Assembly: GCA_017960805.1 (NCBI GenBank)
Contig: JAGCYM010000080.1
Location: 1-46,565, forward strand
Length of the DNA: 46,565 nt
Source: Ruminococcus sp.
GTDB taxonomy: Bacteria; Bacillota; Clostridia; Oscillospirales; Ruminococcaceae
Reading direction: 5' to 3'
In this document: piece by piece, positions 16,572-25,769 of the stretch
Layout: each line of letters begins with the position of its first letter
How positions within the stretch are numbered: the stretch's first letter is position 1
Translations under genes and position numbers: made by a program
Notes under the pieces: model-generated
Database searches by the model: none
Told to the model about the DNA's origin: nothing
What the model saw: the letters and a program-made list of their open reading frames with translations, nothing else

Positions 16572-17209
16572 TTTTGTATACCCTCCTCCGCTTTTTTCCG
16601 TAACAGTTCAGCTGCTGATCTGACATCATCTGAAGCGAACACAGCAGATACTACCGCAATTCCCTTCTGTCCGCATCCGTTTATCTCTGAAACATTTTCA
16701 GCAGTGATCCCTCCGATAGCACAGATTGGAATATCAACACATGATGCTATTTCTTTAAGGATCTCAGGAGTTATTCTAACAGCATTTTTCTTAGTTGGGG
16801 ATGGGAAAACAGCACCTACGCCAAGATAATCCGCTCCCATTTTCTGAGCTGAGCAAGCCTGTTCAACAGTCTTTGCTGTAGCACCGATAATAAAATCTTC
16901 CCCCACAATACGCCTTATTTCAGCAACCGGAGCATCCTCTATTCCAACGTGAACGCCATCAGCTCCGCTTAGCATCGCTGCATGATAGTCATCATTGACT
17001 ATCAGCGGAACACCATACCTGTGACAAATCGGAATTAAAATGCGTGCCTCTGAAACAAGGTCATCAGTAGCAAGCTCCTTATCACGAAGCTGTATGCATG
17101 TTACTCCTCCCTGAAGTGCAAGTTCAACCTGCTCAGCAAGATCTCGCCCACGCAGACAGGCGTTATCGGTTATTGCATAAAGAGTGAGCATTTCAGGTAC
17201 AAATTTCAT
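16565..17209 (-). CDS. thiE: thiamine phosphate synthase ThiE
   Basis: A 214-residue TIM barrel that joins HMP pyrophosphate and thiazole phosphate to thiamine phosphate. Key blocks are visible: CIQLRDKEL, LIVNDDYHAA with the metal-binding Asp, DGVHVG, FIIGATAKTVEQA, GADYLGVGAVFPSPTK and ICAIGGI. It begins at the last base of the tenI stop codon (TAATG), so translation is coupled. This is the catalytically complete member of the two ThiE-fold genes here. Confidence 0.93.
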   Translation of the reverse strand: MKFVPEMLTLYAITDNACLRGRDLAEQVELALQGGVTCIQLRDKELATDDLVSEARILIPICHRYGVPLIVNDDYHAAMLSGADGVHVGIEDAPVAEIRRIVGEDFIIGATAKTVEQACSAQKMGADYLGVGAVFPSPTKKNAVRITPEILKEIASCVDIPICAIGGITAENVSEINGCGQKGIAVVSAVFASDDVRSAAELLRKKAEEGIQKC

Positions 17210-17814
17210 TATTTGATAATCTCCTCTCTGAATCTGTCAAGATAAGCTTTCGGATCATCACATGTCATAATTCCACTCATTACACAGGCTCCCTCTGCCC
17301 CTGCATCAAGAACCGTTCTGAAATTTTCAGGACTGATCCCGCCTATCGCATATACAGGAATGTTCACTGCACTGCATACTTCACGAAGAAAATCAAGTCC
17401 CCGAGGCGGAAGTCCTTTTTTACAGTCAGTTTCAAAAACATGGCCAGCTGTAATATATGTTGCCCCTAACTTCTGTGCTTCAAGAGCATCTTCCACAGAA
17501 TGACAGGAAGCTCCAATCACATCAAAGTTTGACTTGATAACAGTAGAAAAATCACTCAATACATGTAGCGGAACATGTATTGATTTTTTGTTGAACTCCA
17601 TTGCAATATCATGAAAACTATGAGCAATGCATGGAACCTCATATTCATTACATATACTGACTGATCGTTCAAAAAAAACTTCATAGTCTTCAATCATCAG
17701 GTCTTTTTCTCTTACCACAATTCCTGCAGGCTTTGCAGCAGCTATCATTTTAAGCCTTGTAAAAAAATCATCTTTGCACAGGCTTCGGTTTGTTACACAA
17801 ATAATCTTACACAT
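17209..17814 (-). CDS. tenI: thiazole tautomerase TenI
   Basis: A 201-residue ThiE-fold protein that lacks the full ThiE substrate site. Its VREKDL, GASCHS and especially GHVFETDCKKGLPPRG segment match TenI. There the His of GHVFE is the residue linked to aromatising the ThiG product into carboxythiazole phosphate. The call is TenI rather than a second thiamine phosphate synthase. The start at 17814 gives MCKIICVTN, aligned with the family N-terminus; an ATG four codons earlier is also possible. It overlaps the end of thiH, with no separate ribosome binding site visible, so translational coupling is likely. Confidence 0.85.
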   Translation of the reverse strand: MCKIICVTNRSLCKDDFFTRLKMIAAAKPAGIVVREKDLMIEDYEVFFERSVSICNEYEVPCIAHSFHDIAMEFNKKSIHVPLHVLSDFSTVIKSNFDVIGASCHSVEDALEAQKLGATYITAGHVFETDCKKGLPPRGLDFLREVCSAVNIPVYAIGGISPENFRTVLDAGAEGACVMSGIMTCDDPKAYLDRFREEIIK

Positions 17815-19057
17815 ACAAATAATCATTCAGCACTGGCTGACGCCCCTCACCAGACATATCATCATACATCTTCTTAAGACTTCTGCCATCGTTTATCTCA
17901 AACTGTTCATCGCCGGCTTCATCATTTTCTTTTCCCGTGTACTTGCTTTCATGATCACCGATACCAGTTGATACTCCGGCTGATATCTTTGTCGCTGCGA
18001 TCTTTACGATACCATTTCTGAAGCTCTCGCTCTCACGCGATGATACAGTAATACCGCAGAAAGGTAAGAATATCCTGTACGCACAAAGCACCTGGCAAAG
18101 CTGTTTTTCATGTACATCCAGAGGATTTATCTTCTCGTTATTGACTATCGGACGAAGTCTCGGGCATGACAGTGATATCTCTGCATGCGGATACTTTCGC
18201 TGGAGGTAATATACATGAAGCGCGCTTGCAAGTGCATCCTTTCGGAAGTCAGAAAGTCCGAGGAGCGCAGAACATGCTATGCCCCTCATTCCTGCCATCA
18301 GAGCACGCTCCTGTGCATCAAAACGATACGGGAACACACGCTTATGGCCAAGCAGATGAAGCTGCTCATACCGGTCACTGTCATATGTCTCCTGGAATAC
18401 TGTAACATAGTCGACTCCGCACTCATGGAGATAACGGTACTCATCAGTATTTACAGGATATATCTCAATTCCCACAAGTCTGAAATACTTTCGGGCAAGC
18501 TTGCATGCTTCACCAATGTATTCCACACTGCTCTGAGCACGACTCTCACCTGTCAGTATAAGTATCTCCTCCATTCCGCTTTCAGAGATAACTTTCATCT
18601 CATGCTCAATCTGCTCCATGTTAAGCTTCATTCGACGTATGTCATTATAGCAGTTGAATCCACAGTATACACAGTAATTTTCACAATAATTGGCAATATA
18701 AAGCGGTGTGAACAGATATACAGTATTTCCGAAATGCTTCTGTGTTTCAAGTCGCGCTTTTTCAGCCATCTGTTCAAGGAACGGCTCCGCAGCCGGTGAA
18801 AGGAGTGCCTTGAAGTCCTCAACTGAACACGTGTCATGCCTCAGTGCGCGAAGCACATCCGCAGGAGTATATTTGCTGTAATCAAACCCCTGCATCTCAG
18901 AGATCACACGCTCACGAATATCAGAACTGATCTGTTCCATTCCTTCCATATATTCCATATGGTTGGTACGCGATGTCGGATCATTCTCGAGACGATGTTT
19001 CTTTTCAAGTGCAGATTCTGAAAGCTTATCTGAATCTACAAAATAATTATTGTCCAT
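17807..19057 (-). CDS. thiH: 2-iminoacetate synthase ThiH
   Basis: A 416-residue radical SAM enzyme that cleaves tyrosine to dehydroglycine for thiazole assembly. The cluster motif is CENYCVYC (CX3CX2C). Downstream are ILILTGES, VGIEIYPVN, VTVFQETYD and GDEQFEINDGRS, which favour ThiH over HydG. The ATG at 19057 is chosen because AAGGAAAG lies eight bases upstream; an upstream in-frame ATG at 19081 lies within the preceding small ORF. Only ThiH-type thiazole synthesis is seen in the window, which fits an anaerobe; no thiO was found. Confidence 0.92.
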   Translation of the reverse strand: MDNNYFVDSDKLSESALEKKHRLENDPTSRTNHMEYMEGMEQISSDIRERVISEMQGFDYSKYTPADVLRALRHDTCSVEDFKALLSPAAEPFLEQMAEKARLETQKHFGNTVYLFTPLYIANYCENYCVYCGFNCYNDIRRMKLNMEQIEHEMKVISESGMEEILILTGESRAQSSVEYIGEACKLARKYFRLVGIEIYPVNTDEYRYLHECGVDYVTVFQETYDSDRYEQLHLLGHKRVFPYRFDAQERALMAGMRGIACSALLGLSDFRKDALASALHVYYLQRKYPHAEISLSCPRLRPIVNNEKINPLDVHEKQLCQVLCAYRIFLPFCGITVSSRESESFRNGIVKIAATKISAGVSTGIGDHESKYTGKENDEAGDEQFEINDGRSLKKMYDDMSGEGRQPVLNDYLYV

Positions 19058-19073
19058 CTGTATTACTTTCCTT

Positions 19074-19325
19074 TTATTCAATATCTATCTTCATTATTTT
19101 CCCTATAAATCCATTTATATATTCGGAGATATAATGCTGCTCTATCCAGGCATACCCCCAGAATATCACCGGACAAATAAAGAGAGAATAGATTATCCTT
19201 TTAGTAATCAGGGCTATTATTAATCCGGTCGCAACAGTCATCAGTATACAAGTTGAAATGTTGCAGAAACAGCAGATGTCTGAATATATCAGGTCTTTTT
19301 TCGAACAATTCCTACTATTTTTCAT
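19074..19325 (-). CDS. 83-aa predicted membrane protein between thiG and thiH
   Basis: A small ORF filling the space between thiG (stop at 19339) and thiH (start at 19057). It begins MKNSRNCSKKDLIYSD and has a Cys-containing segment (CCFCNISTC, residues about 17-25). Two hydrophobic helices follow at about 23-46 and 48-60, and the tail is short and Lys/Ile rich. No clear ribosome binding site precedes the ATG, 14 bases after the thiG stop, so coupling would be needed. I do not recognise the family. It could be a small thiamine-related membrane protein, or a chance ORF. Same-strand fit into an otherwise closely packed operon favours a gene. Confidence 0.5.
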   Translation of the reverse strand: MKNSRNCSKKDLIYSDICCFCNISTCILMTVATGLIIALITKRIIYSLFICPVIFWGYAWIEQHYISEYINGFIGKIMKIDIE

Positions 19326-19338
19326 AACTGTCGCTTTA

Positions 19339-20109
19339 TCAGTCGTGCAGAAATCCTGTGAGAGTATCAGAAGGTGAAGCTCCACGTGTAAGCACACGTC
19401 CGAGACCGGCAAGATATGCTTTTCTTCCTGCTTCTATGGCCTGTTTGAACGCTTCTGCCATCACAGGAAGATTTCCTGCTGTTGCAAGCGCTGTATTTGA
19501 CATTACTGCAGCAGCGCCCATCTCCATAGCCTCGCAAGCCTGGGAAGGTCTGCCTATTCCTGCGTCAACGATTATCGGAAGATCTATCTCATCAATGAGT
19601 ATCTGGATAAAGTCACGGGTCGCAAGTCCCTTGTTCGAACCGATAGGTGAAGCAAGCGGCATTACTGATGCGGCACCGGCATTTACAAGATCACGTGCTG
19701 CGTTAAGATCAGGATACATATAAGGCATTACAACAAATCCTTCTTTTGCAAGTATTTCTGTTGCCTTAATGGTTTCCTGATTATCAGGAAGGAGATACTT
19801 TGTATCTCGCATTATCTCTATCTTTACAAAATCCCCGCATCCGAGTTCACGGGCAAGACGTGCTATACGCACAGCTTCCTCCGCATTTCTTGCTCCGGAA
19901 GTATTCGGAAGCAGTGTCACTCCCTTTGGAATATAGTCGAGAATATTCTCACTCTCTGCAGTATTCGCACGACGTACTGCAAGTGTTATCATTTCAGCAC
20001 CTGCATAGTTTACTGCTGCCTCAATAAGACTAAGTGAATACTTTCCTGAACCAAGGATGAATCTTGAATGGAATTCTTTTCCGCCTATGATAAGCTTATC
20101 ATCTTTCAT
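19339..20109 (-). CDS. thiG: thiazole synthase ThiG
   Basis: A 256-residue TIM barrel that condenses deoxyxylulose phosphate, dehydroglycine and ThiS thiocarboxylate into the thiazole. Family blocks are intact: [30 protein letters not shown] with the Schiff-base Lys, [12 protein letters not shown] and [10 protein letters not shown]. The length is normal. It follows thiF after a short gap, upstream of the small membrane ORF and thiH. Confidence 0.96.
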   Translation of the reverse strand: MKDDKLIIGGKEFHSRFILGSGKYSLSLIEAAVNYAGAEMITLAVRRANTAESENILDYIPKGVTLLPNTSGARNAEEAVRIARLARELGCGDFVKIEIMRDTKYLLPDNQETIKATEILAKEGFVVMPYMYPDLNAARDLVNAGAASVMPLASPIGSNKGLATRDFIQILIDEIDLPIIVDAGIGRPSQACEAMEMGAAAVMSNTALATAGNLPVMAEAFKQAIEAGRKAYLAGLGRVLTRGASPSDTLTGFLHD

Positions 20110-20123
20110 ATTCTATTCTTCTC

Positions 20124-20762
20124 CTAAACATCATATTCTTCAGCAATTATACGTATCACCATATGCGCCTCATGCGCTGCGCAGACCGCAACTCTTGCAG
20201 AAACAAGACCAAGTCCGTCCGCAACATCACTCTCACTGTCTCCGCAAATATAAAAATGCCGGGAAACTCTGCGTGTTATAATACTATTCGCAGACGAAAT
20301 GCCCGCCATTCCTGAACCCGAAACAAGATACTTGTCAGGAAGTTTCTCAAGAACTGTATTAACAAGCATTGCTTTCTGATCAGCTTTGTCGAATGCTTCA
20401 CAGATAATATCATCATTACATAACAGCTCAGGAATAATATCCTCTGTAAGTTTAACACAGTCGCGTCGTATATCACAATAAGGCGCAATACGCTTAAGTG
20501 TATCATAAAGAGCGTCCGACTTGTATTCTCCAAGCTGTTCCGGGAAATACTGCTGACGATTAAGGTTCGAGATGTCCACACGATCAAAGTCAAGGATATG
20601 AAGCCTTCCAACTCCGGCACGGGCTAGATGAATAGCTATATTCGAACCTAATCCCCCTAATCCGCACACCGCAACACCTGCTGACGCAAGCTTTCGCTGG
20701 AGCTCCACGCCATGACGTTCTTCAAGCGCATGGTACATTTCTTCCCTTGTTGGTACTGCCAT
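20124..20762 (-). CDS. thiF: ThiS adenylyltransferase ThiF (family 2)
   Basis: A 212-residue E1-like enzyme that adenylates the ThiS C-terminus before sulfur transfer. The nucleotide-binding GLGGLGSN and the DFDRVDISNLNRQQY block are complete. The short length and lack of zinc-binding CxxC pairs fit the anaerobe family-2 ThiF. GGAGG, eight bases before the ATG at 20762, lies inside the last Gly codons of thiS, so 20762 is preferred to the start at 20780. The stop of thiS and this ATG are one base apart. Confidence 0.92.
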   Translation of the reverse strand: MAVPTREEMYHALEERHGVELQRKLASAGVAVCGLGGLGSNIAIHLARAGVGRLHILDFDRVDISNLNRQQYFPEQLGEYKSDALYDTLKRIAPYCDIRRDCVKLTEDIIPELLCNDDIICEAFDKADQKAMLVNTVLEKLPDKYLVSGSGMAGISSANSIITRRVSRHFYICGDSESDVADGLGLVSARVAVCAAHEAHMVIRIIAEEYDV

Positions 20763-20763
20763 A

Positions 20764-20958
20764 TCAGCCGCCTCCGACAAAACGAACTACTTCAAGATGG
20801 TCACCTTCATAAAGAACTGTTGAATTGTACTGATCCTTCGGAACAATCGATTCATTGAGTTCAACGGCCACGCGCTGTTCACCATACCCCAGTTCAGCAA
20901 GCGCTTCCGAAACAGTCTTTCCGTTAAGGTCATACTCTCTGCCATTTATAGTCAGCAT
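20764..20958 (-). CDS. thiS: sulfur carrier protein ThiS
   Basis: A 64-residue ubiquitin-fold carrier. It starts MLTINGREYDL, has the VSEALAELGY helix, an acidic EGDHLEVVRFV end and the C-terminal Gly-Gly that carries the thiocarboxylate (the sequence ends GGG). It is the first gene after the TPP riboswitch; GGGAGGAATGAAGA precedes the ATG. Its terminal Gly codons double as the thiF ribosome binding site. Confidence 0.95.
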   Translation of the reverse strand: MLTINGREYDLNGKTVSEALAELGYGEQRVAVELNESIVPKDQYNSTVLYEGDHLEVVRFVGGG

Positions 20959-20975
20959 TCTTCATTCCTCCCAAC

Positions 20976-21001
20976 AAAAAAGGCAGCTATAAGCAGCTGC
21001 C
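20976..21001 (-). terminator. riboswitch expression-platform terminator
   Basis: A 7-bp stem (GGCAGCT with AGCTGCC, 20982-21001) is followed by six U on the minus strand (20976-20981). It lies between the TPP aptamer and thiS, so TPP binding should favour premature termination. Confidence 0.85.
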
Positions 21002-21019
21002 GCAAAATCACTTTGTTCA

Positions 21020-21099
21020 GCTCCCTACGTTGGCATTATCCAAATCAGGTATCAGGTCGAAGGTTTTACCTTCCTCTCAGCCTGTAACACAAGCTCCCC
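21020..21099 (-). promoter_or_regulatory. TPP riboswitch aptamer
   Basis: The THI box is clear on the minus strand: closing GGGGAGC and GGGAGC, ACAGGCTGAGAGG, ACCTGATACCTGATTTGGATAA split across the joining region, and GCCAACGTAGGGA. It directly precedes an intrinsic terminator and thiS. It senses thiamine pyrophosphate and represses the nine-ORF operon. Confidence 0.97.
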
Positions 21100-21109
21100 A
21101 GCAAAAAAT

Positions 21110-21138
21110 ATTATAGCATAGCAGGAGTTAAAATGCAA
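21110..21138 (-). promoter_or_regulatory. promoter of the thiamine operon
   Basis: Minus strand TTGCAT (21133-21138), 17-base spacer, TATAAT (21110-21115), about ten bases before the aptamer. Confidence 0.85.
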
Positions 21139-21165
21139 GCGATTTTTCAGTTTTTCTGAAATATT

Positions 21166-22077
21166 TCACGTTGTTTCTTCCTGTAGCTGCGTCATAAGTT
21201 CATCTATAAGCGGCTTTTTAGCAAGCCAGTCTGAAAAGACTGTAGCTCCACCGCACGCAGTACCTAGCTTAAGTGCATATTCACTTCCGTTAGGAAGACC
21301 TGCAACAAATCCGGCCAGCATTGAATCTCCGGCTCCAACCGAGTTTCTCAGTTCTCCGGAACATGCTCCCGCCTTGTGAATCACACCATTTTCATCAAGG
21401 AGAACAGCGCCTTTTTCGGCCATTGAAACGAGTACATTCTGTGCGCCCATTTCCTGAAGTTTTTTGGCGTATGAGACCGTCTCTTCTTCATTCTGTAGTT
21501 TAACCCCGAACATTTCCTCCAGCTCAAAATTATTTGGCTTAATAAGGAATGGCTTGTATTTAAGCACATTCAAAAGGAGTTCTCCTGTCGCATCAACAAC
21601 AGTACATATACCTTTTCCTTCAATCCGGCCAAGTATCTTCTCATAGATATCAGAAGGCAGACTGCTTGGGATACTTCCGGCAAGGATAAGCGTATCTCCT
21701 TCAGAAAGACGATCGATCTTCGTGAATAATTCGTCTATAGCTCGCTCATCTATTTCTGGTCCCTGTCCGTTAAGCTCTGTTTCCGCATCAGTTTTTATCT
21801 TGACATTAATACGTGAATTTCCGCTCTTAAGCCTTACGAAATCAGCTTCTATCCCCATAGAACATACACCGCGCTCTATAGCTATTCCGGTAAATCCGGC
21901 TGTGAATCCAAGAACGATAGACTGAACGCCAAGTTCAGCAAGAACTGCTGAAACATTAATACCCTTACCACCTATATATATTTCCTCGTAGGCAGATCTG
22001 TTGACTCCGCCTGTTCTGAGTTCATTCGTGTGTACCACATAATCAATCGCCGGATTGAATGTAACTGTATATATCAT
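21166..22077 (-). CDS. fruK: 1-phosphofructokinase (PfkB family)
   Basis: A 303-residue ribokinase-family sugar-phosphate kinase. The start MIYTVTFNPAIDYVV, the GGKGINVSAVL substrate loop, LAGSIPSSLP, LIKPNNFELEEMFG and the ATP-site SVGAGDSMLAGF with catalytic Asp match FruK, which converts fructose 1-phosphate to the 1,6-bisphosphate. LacC (tagatose 6-phosphate kinase) is the alternative. No fructose PTS or DeoR regulator adjoins it, which is unusual for fruK. AAGGAGTTAGT precedes the ATG. Confidence 0.85.
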   Translation of the reverse strand: MIYTVTFNPAIDYVVHTNELRTGGVNRSAYEEIYIGGKGINVSAVLAELGVQSIVLGFTAGFTGIAIERGVCSMGIEADFVRLKSGNSRINVKIKTDAETELNGQGPEIDERAIDELFTKIDRLSEGDTLILAGSIPSSLPSDIYEKILGRIEGKGICTVVDATGELLLNVLKYKPFLIKPNNFELEEMFGVKLQNEEETVSYAKKLQEMGAQNVLVSMAEKGAVLLDENGVIHKAGACSGELRNSVGAGDSMLAGFVAGLPNGSEYALKLGTACGGATVFSDWLAKKPLIDELMTQLQEETT

Positions 22078-22263
22078 ACTAACTCCTTATCAGTATTTTT
22101 CTGATCTGTCATTCAGATGTTATCACATGCATCTGATATATCCAATTATAGCCTTTATCGTCATATATGTCAACCCTTTGGTCATTCTTCCTAATAGATA
22201 TTTTTCACATTTGGAAGATATACTGCGGTAGTTGAAGTTTTATGATAAAACGGTCGTTTTCTC

Positions 22264-22292
22264 TTGCTATTTCCTTAATAATGTGATAGAAT
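22264..22292 (+). promoter_or_regulatory. promoter of the TIR / RCK-RyR operon
   Basis: TTGCTA (22264-22269), 17-base spacer, TAGAAT (22287-22292). A moderate match, followed by AAGGAGATAAGAC and the ATG at 22331. Confidence 0.55.
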
Positions 22293-22330
22293 TATCGTGT
22301 ATGTATATTTTTACACTAAGGAGATAAGAC

Positions 22331-25300
22331 ATGGAATACAAATACAAAGCCTTCATAAGCTACCGTCATCTTGAGCCTGATATGCAGGCCGCTGAAAAGC
22401 TTCAGAAACTTCTTGAAAGCTATAAGCCGCCGAAGAATATCGGCAAGACCAAGGAGAACTGGCGAATCTTCCGCGATGTATCAGAACTTCAGTCAAGCAG
22501 TGATCTAAGTGAAGACATTAAAAACGCAATTGAAACCTCTGAGTATCTCATAGTCATATGCTCACCTAAGTATACAGAATCAAAGTGGTGCATGCAGGAA
22601 CTTTCACGTTTCCGTGAGCTTCACGACAACACTAACAAGAATATCATAACTCTTCTCGTAAGCGGAGAACCCCAGGAGTCATTCCCAGAAGAACTCACTT
22701 ATACCGAGATGACCACCACTAACGAAAAAGGTGAGGAAGTTAAGGTAAAAGTTGAAGTTGAGCCCCTTGCTGCAAATATAAAAGCTGACACTCTCAAGGA
22801 ATCAATGAAGAAACTCAACACTGAATATCTTCGTATAGCAGCTCCTCTTCTCGGATGCGACTTCAACGATCTGTTCCAGCGTGAAAAACGTCGTGAAGCC
22901 GCTAAAAGAAGAAGGATATTCGGCGGAGTTTCAGCAATCCTTTCGCTGATAACTGTTATCAGTGTAGCTTCTGCTGTTACCATAAGCGGTAAAAACGTAC
23001 AGATAAAGAAACAGAACAGTCAGATCAAAGAACAGAATGAACAGATAGCGCAGAAAAACAGTGATCTGCTTATCGAAAATGCTGGTCACCTGGCAGTAGA
23101 ATCTGAAAATCTTTACAAAGAAAACAGCCTTATTCCAGCTATTCAGAAAGCAGTGGCAGCTCTGCCCAAAGACGGAGAAGACAAGCCTGTACTTCCTGAA
23201 GCTGAATACGCGCTTTCACGAGAACTTGGAATGTTTTCTCCCAGCCAGATTGTTCCTCAGCTTTCCCTGAAACATGAATGCTCAGTTGAAAAGCTCTCAT
23301 TTATGGGTGGAGGAAGATCTATAGTAACACAGGATGCCAAAGGAATATACTTCTGGGACGCTGAAAACGGAAAACTAATAAAGAAGATTTTAGCATCAGA
23401 CAGTGAATTCGCTTCAGCAAACGGCGGAAGCTCCAACGAACTAACCGCGTACTTTGACATCAGCGATGACAAAACAGGCACATATTTCAATTCCACAGCA
23501 ACTCCAAGCAGTGTTTTTTACGAGAACAGTTCAGTTTTCAACAAAATATATACTGACTTCGTCCATTCTGTAGAGGATGAAGAACCAGGAACCGGCGGCG
23601 ATGTATATATATATAATTCTGACAGCACTCTCTGGTGCCTTGATGGAGCAACCGGAGAGATAAAATGGAAAGTAGCTCCTTCTGAAAAAGCATTCATTTA
23701 CAATGATATTATTTTTGATGATCAGTATATTCTCCGTCCTTATCAGAACAAGACTGTCATGCCCAGCGGATTATCATTTATGGGAAATGATATGTACCTG
23801 GAGATACTCGATCGAGAAACAGGTAATGAAGTTGACACTGTTAAGATAACTTCCGCTTCAGGTTCATCTTTTGGATTTTTCGTGAATAATAAAATACAAA
23901 CAGTTAAAGATGGAGTTATATACATATACAATGACAATGATATTACTGTAAGAGCTTATGAAATAAAAGATCACGATATCGAACTTAAAAGTGAAGTATC
24001 CGCAGAAGCTCCTAACCCCGGAGGAGTACGTTCTGTTACAACACAGTTCATAGGTGATGACCCGATTATAACATCCTGCAGCGTTCTTGCTTTTGATCTC
24101 AGGACTTACTTCAGCCGATATGACAAAGACCTCAAGGAGGAAAAGTGGAAAACAGAATTACCTGTTAACTACATGAGTGAAGGCAGAATATTCTTTTTGC
24201 CTTCTGCAGATTCAGGATATAAATCAGATGTTCTCGCAATAATTACAAAGCGCACGCTCTCCCTGATAAATTATGAAAACGGAGAAATCATCAGATCCAT
24301 ACCGCTTGATGATGAGATTATCGATGCTTCATTTACACGTAACGGACTCATTATGTTTACTGTAAAAAGCGGCAGCGAATATGTTGTTAGTCTGAATCAG
24401 CTTGCCTCCAGCAATACATCCGACTATGCTGCTTTCAGAGTTCAGCAGATGAATACAGCTTTGTCGCTCTGCAGCTACAGCTGTGGCAGATACGTTACAG
24501 CTGAGAACTATTCCAATACTGCATATATCCAGTATGTTGACCAGAATCCGATGTATACTGATATTGACACAGGTGAATACATGTACAGCCGCAAAGTCCT
24601 TGCAGTATCAAGTAACGGAAATTATGCAGCTGTATCTTCAACATATTACCCTAACGGAGAATACAACGGAAGCAGCAAGCTGGTCCCGCACCTGTACATA
24701 TATGATGTCGGAAACAAAAAACTAAATGAAGTATCTGATCTTCAGGGTTATGAGGTTAACGGCGCAGCATTTATCGGTAATGACAAGCTCATTGTTAATG
24801 CGAAATCAAGACAGGCAGATGGAACTTCTTCTCTTGATGATACAACAATGTGCATAGATGTTAAGAACGGTACATTCAACGAAATCAGCGATGCTCCATC
24901 AACAAAGCGTTCAAGCGTCACGATGACTTCCACTGACAAAGGAGTCTTCTATCTTTCTGATTCAGAAAATAATATCGTGTTTGTTGAAGGAAATGGGAAG
25001 TTCACTTCCTGGGCAACATTTGATAATGCTTCCTATTCATTAGACAAGCAGATAATAAACCAGCTGTTCGCCGTATCCGATAACAGAGTTGCACTATATG
25101 CTCAGTTCAACAATGAGGAAAACAAAACTGCACTTATTATTCACGACTTCAGTATTAATCAGCACCTAACTCTTGATTTTGATCTTTCAACAGACTCAGG
25201 TCTTGAGGTGAAGCGCATCTTCTGGCAGAACAGCAATACTGTGGGAGTATTCTTCAGCAATCGTACAGTATCATTATTTGATGCATCTTCAGGCAAGCTC

Positions 25301-25756
25301 CAAACAACAGTTTCTCTTGATGAAACAAGCCAGGAACCGATATCAGTAGCTCCGTTAAGCGAAGACACTTTCGCAGTTCTCTGTCGTGACTCACGAATAT
25401 ATGAAATGAGCAACGAAGGATTTACAGGCAGAAGCTGCCGCCTAGACTTTACTCATGAAATTGAGAACAACATCCGTGAAGCTGACAGTTCCGACGCAGG
25501 CAAGTTTGAAATAAAGCCATCATCAGATACTAACCGCGTATTTGCAATCTGGAACGGATCTCAGGCGTGGCTCATTGATAACAGTAGATTTGTCAACCGT
25601 TTCAGAATAGACAATTTCGCTGCTGCCCCGGCTGATCGTGATATAGTTTTCATAGCTGATCCGACCAGCAACAAAGCTGGATATTTCCCGATATACTCCA
25701 CTCAGCAGCTTCTTGACGCAGCCAAGAAATACCTCGCTGCTCTCGGAGAAGCGTGA
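22331..25756 (+). CDS. membrane-anchored TIR domain protein with propeller-like C-terminal region
   Basis: A 1141-residue protein. Residues 5 to about 125 are a TIR domain: AFISYR, FRDVSEL, VICSPKYTESKWCMQEL. The Glu of the WCxxEL motif (residue 90) is where TIR NADases carry their catalytic Glu. A basic segment (QREKRREAAKRRR, about 183-195) leads to one membrane helix (about 197-217), then a Gln/Lys-rich coiled coil (220-248). Residues about 315-1141 form repeated beta-strand blades with WD/PQQ-like phrases (IYFWDAENGKLI, LWCLDGATGEIKW), so a beta-propeller sensor outside the membrane is likely. TIR domains cleave NAD or make nucleotide signals in antiviral systems such as Thoeris. The next gene follows after 13 bases. 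Activity and role are inference. Confidence 0.8.
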   Translation: MEYKYKAFISYRHLEPDMQAAEKLQKLLESYKPPKNIGKTKENWRIFRDVSELQSSSDLSEDIKNAIETSEYLIVICSPKYTESKWCMQELSRFRELHDNTNKNIITLLVSGEPQESFPEELTYTEMTTTNEKGEEVKVKVEVEPLAANIKADTLKESMKKLNTEYLRIAAPLLGCDFNDLFQREKRREAAKRRRIFGGVSAILSLITVISVASAVTISGKNVQIKKQNSQIKEQNEQIAQKNSDLLIENAGHLAVESENLYKENSLIPAIQKAVAALPKDGEDKPVLPEAEYALSRELGMFSPSQIVPQLSLKHECSVEKLSFMGGGRSIVTQDAKGIYFWDAENGKLIKKILASDSEFASANGGSSNELTAYFDISDDKTGTYFNSTATPSSVFYENSSVFNKIYTDFVHSVEDEEPGTGGDVYIYNSDSTLWCLDGATGEIKWKVAPSEKAFIYNDIIFDDQYILRPYQNKTVMPSGLSFMGNDMYLEILDRETGNEVDTVKITSASGSSFGFFVNNKIQTVKDGVIYIYNDNDITVRAYEIKDHDIELKSEVSAEAPNPGGVRSVTTQFIGDDPIITSCSVLAFDLRTYFSRYDKDLKEEKWKTELPVNYMSEGRIFFLPSADSGYKSDVLAIITKRTLSLINYENGEIIRSIPLDDEIIDASFTRNGLIMFTVKSGSEYVVSLNQLASSNTSDYAAFRVQQMNTALSLCSYSCGRYVTAENYSNTAYIQYVDQNPMYTDIDTGEYMYSRKVLAVSSNGNYAAVSSTYYPNGEYNGSSKLVPHLYIYDVGNKKLNEVSDLQGYEVNGAAFIGNDKLIVNAKSRQADGTSSLDDTTMCIDVKNGTFNEISDAPSTKRSSVTMTSTDKGVFYLSDSENNIVFVEGNGKFTSWATFDNASYSLDKQIINQLFAVSDNRVALYAQFNNEENKTALIIHDFSINQHLTLDFDLSTDSGLEVKRIFWQNSNTVGVFFSNRTVSLFDASSGKLQTTVSLDETSQEPISVAPLSEDTFAVLCRDSRIYEMSNEGFTGRSCRLDFTHEIENNIREADSSDAGKFEIKPSSDTNRVFAIWNGSQAWLIDNSRFVNRFRIDNFAAAPADRDIVFIADPTSNKAGYFPIYSTQQLLDAAKKYLAALGEA

Positions 25757-25769
25757 AAGGAAACGTTAA

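Noticed and set aside
17209-17814. Second thiamine phosphate synthase (ThiE2)
   Set aside because: The GHVFETDCKKG segment and loss of the ThiE substrate motifs fit TenI better.
17807-19057. HydG (FeFe-hydrogenase maturase) instead of ThiH
   Set aside because: The protein lacks the extra C-terminal Cys cluster of HydG, and the gene lies in a thiamine operon.
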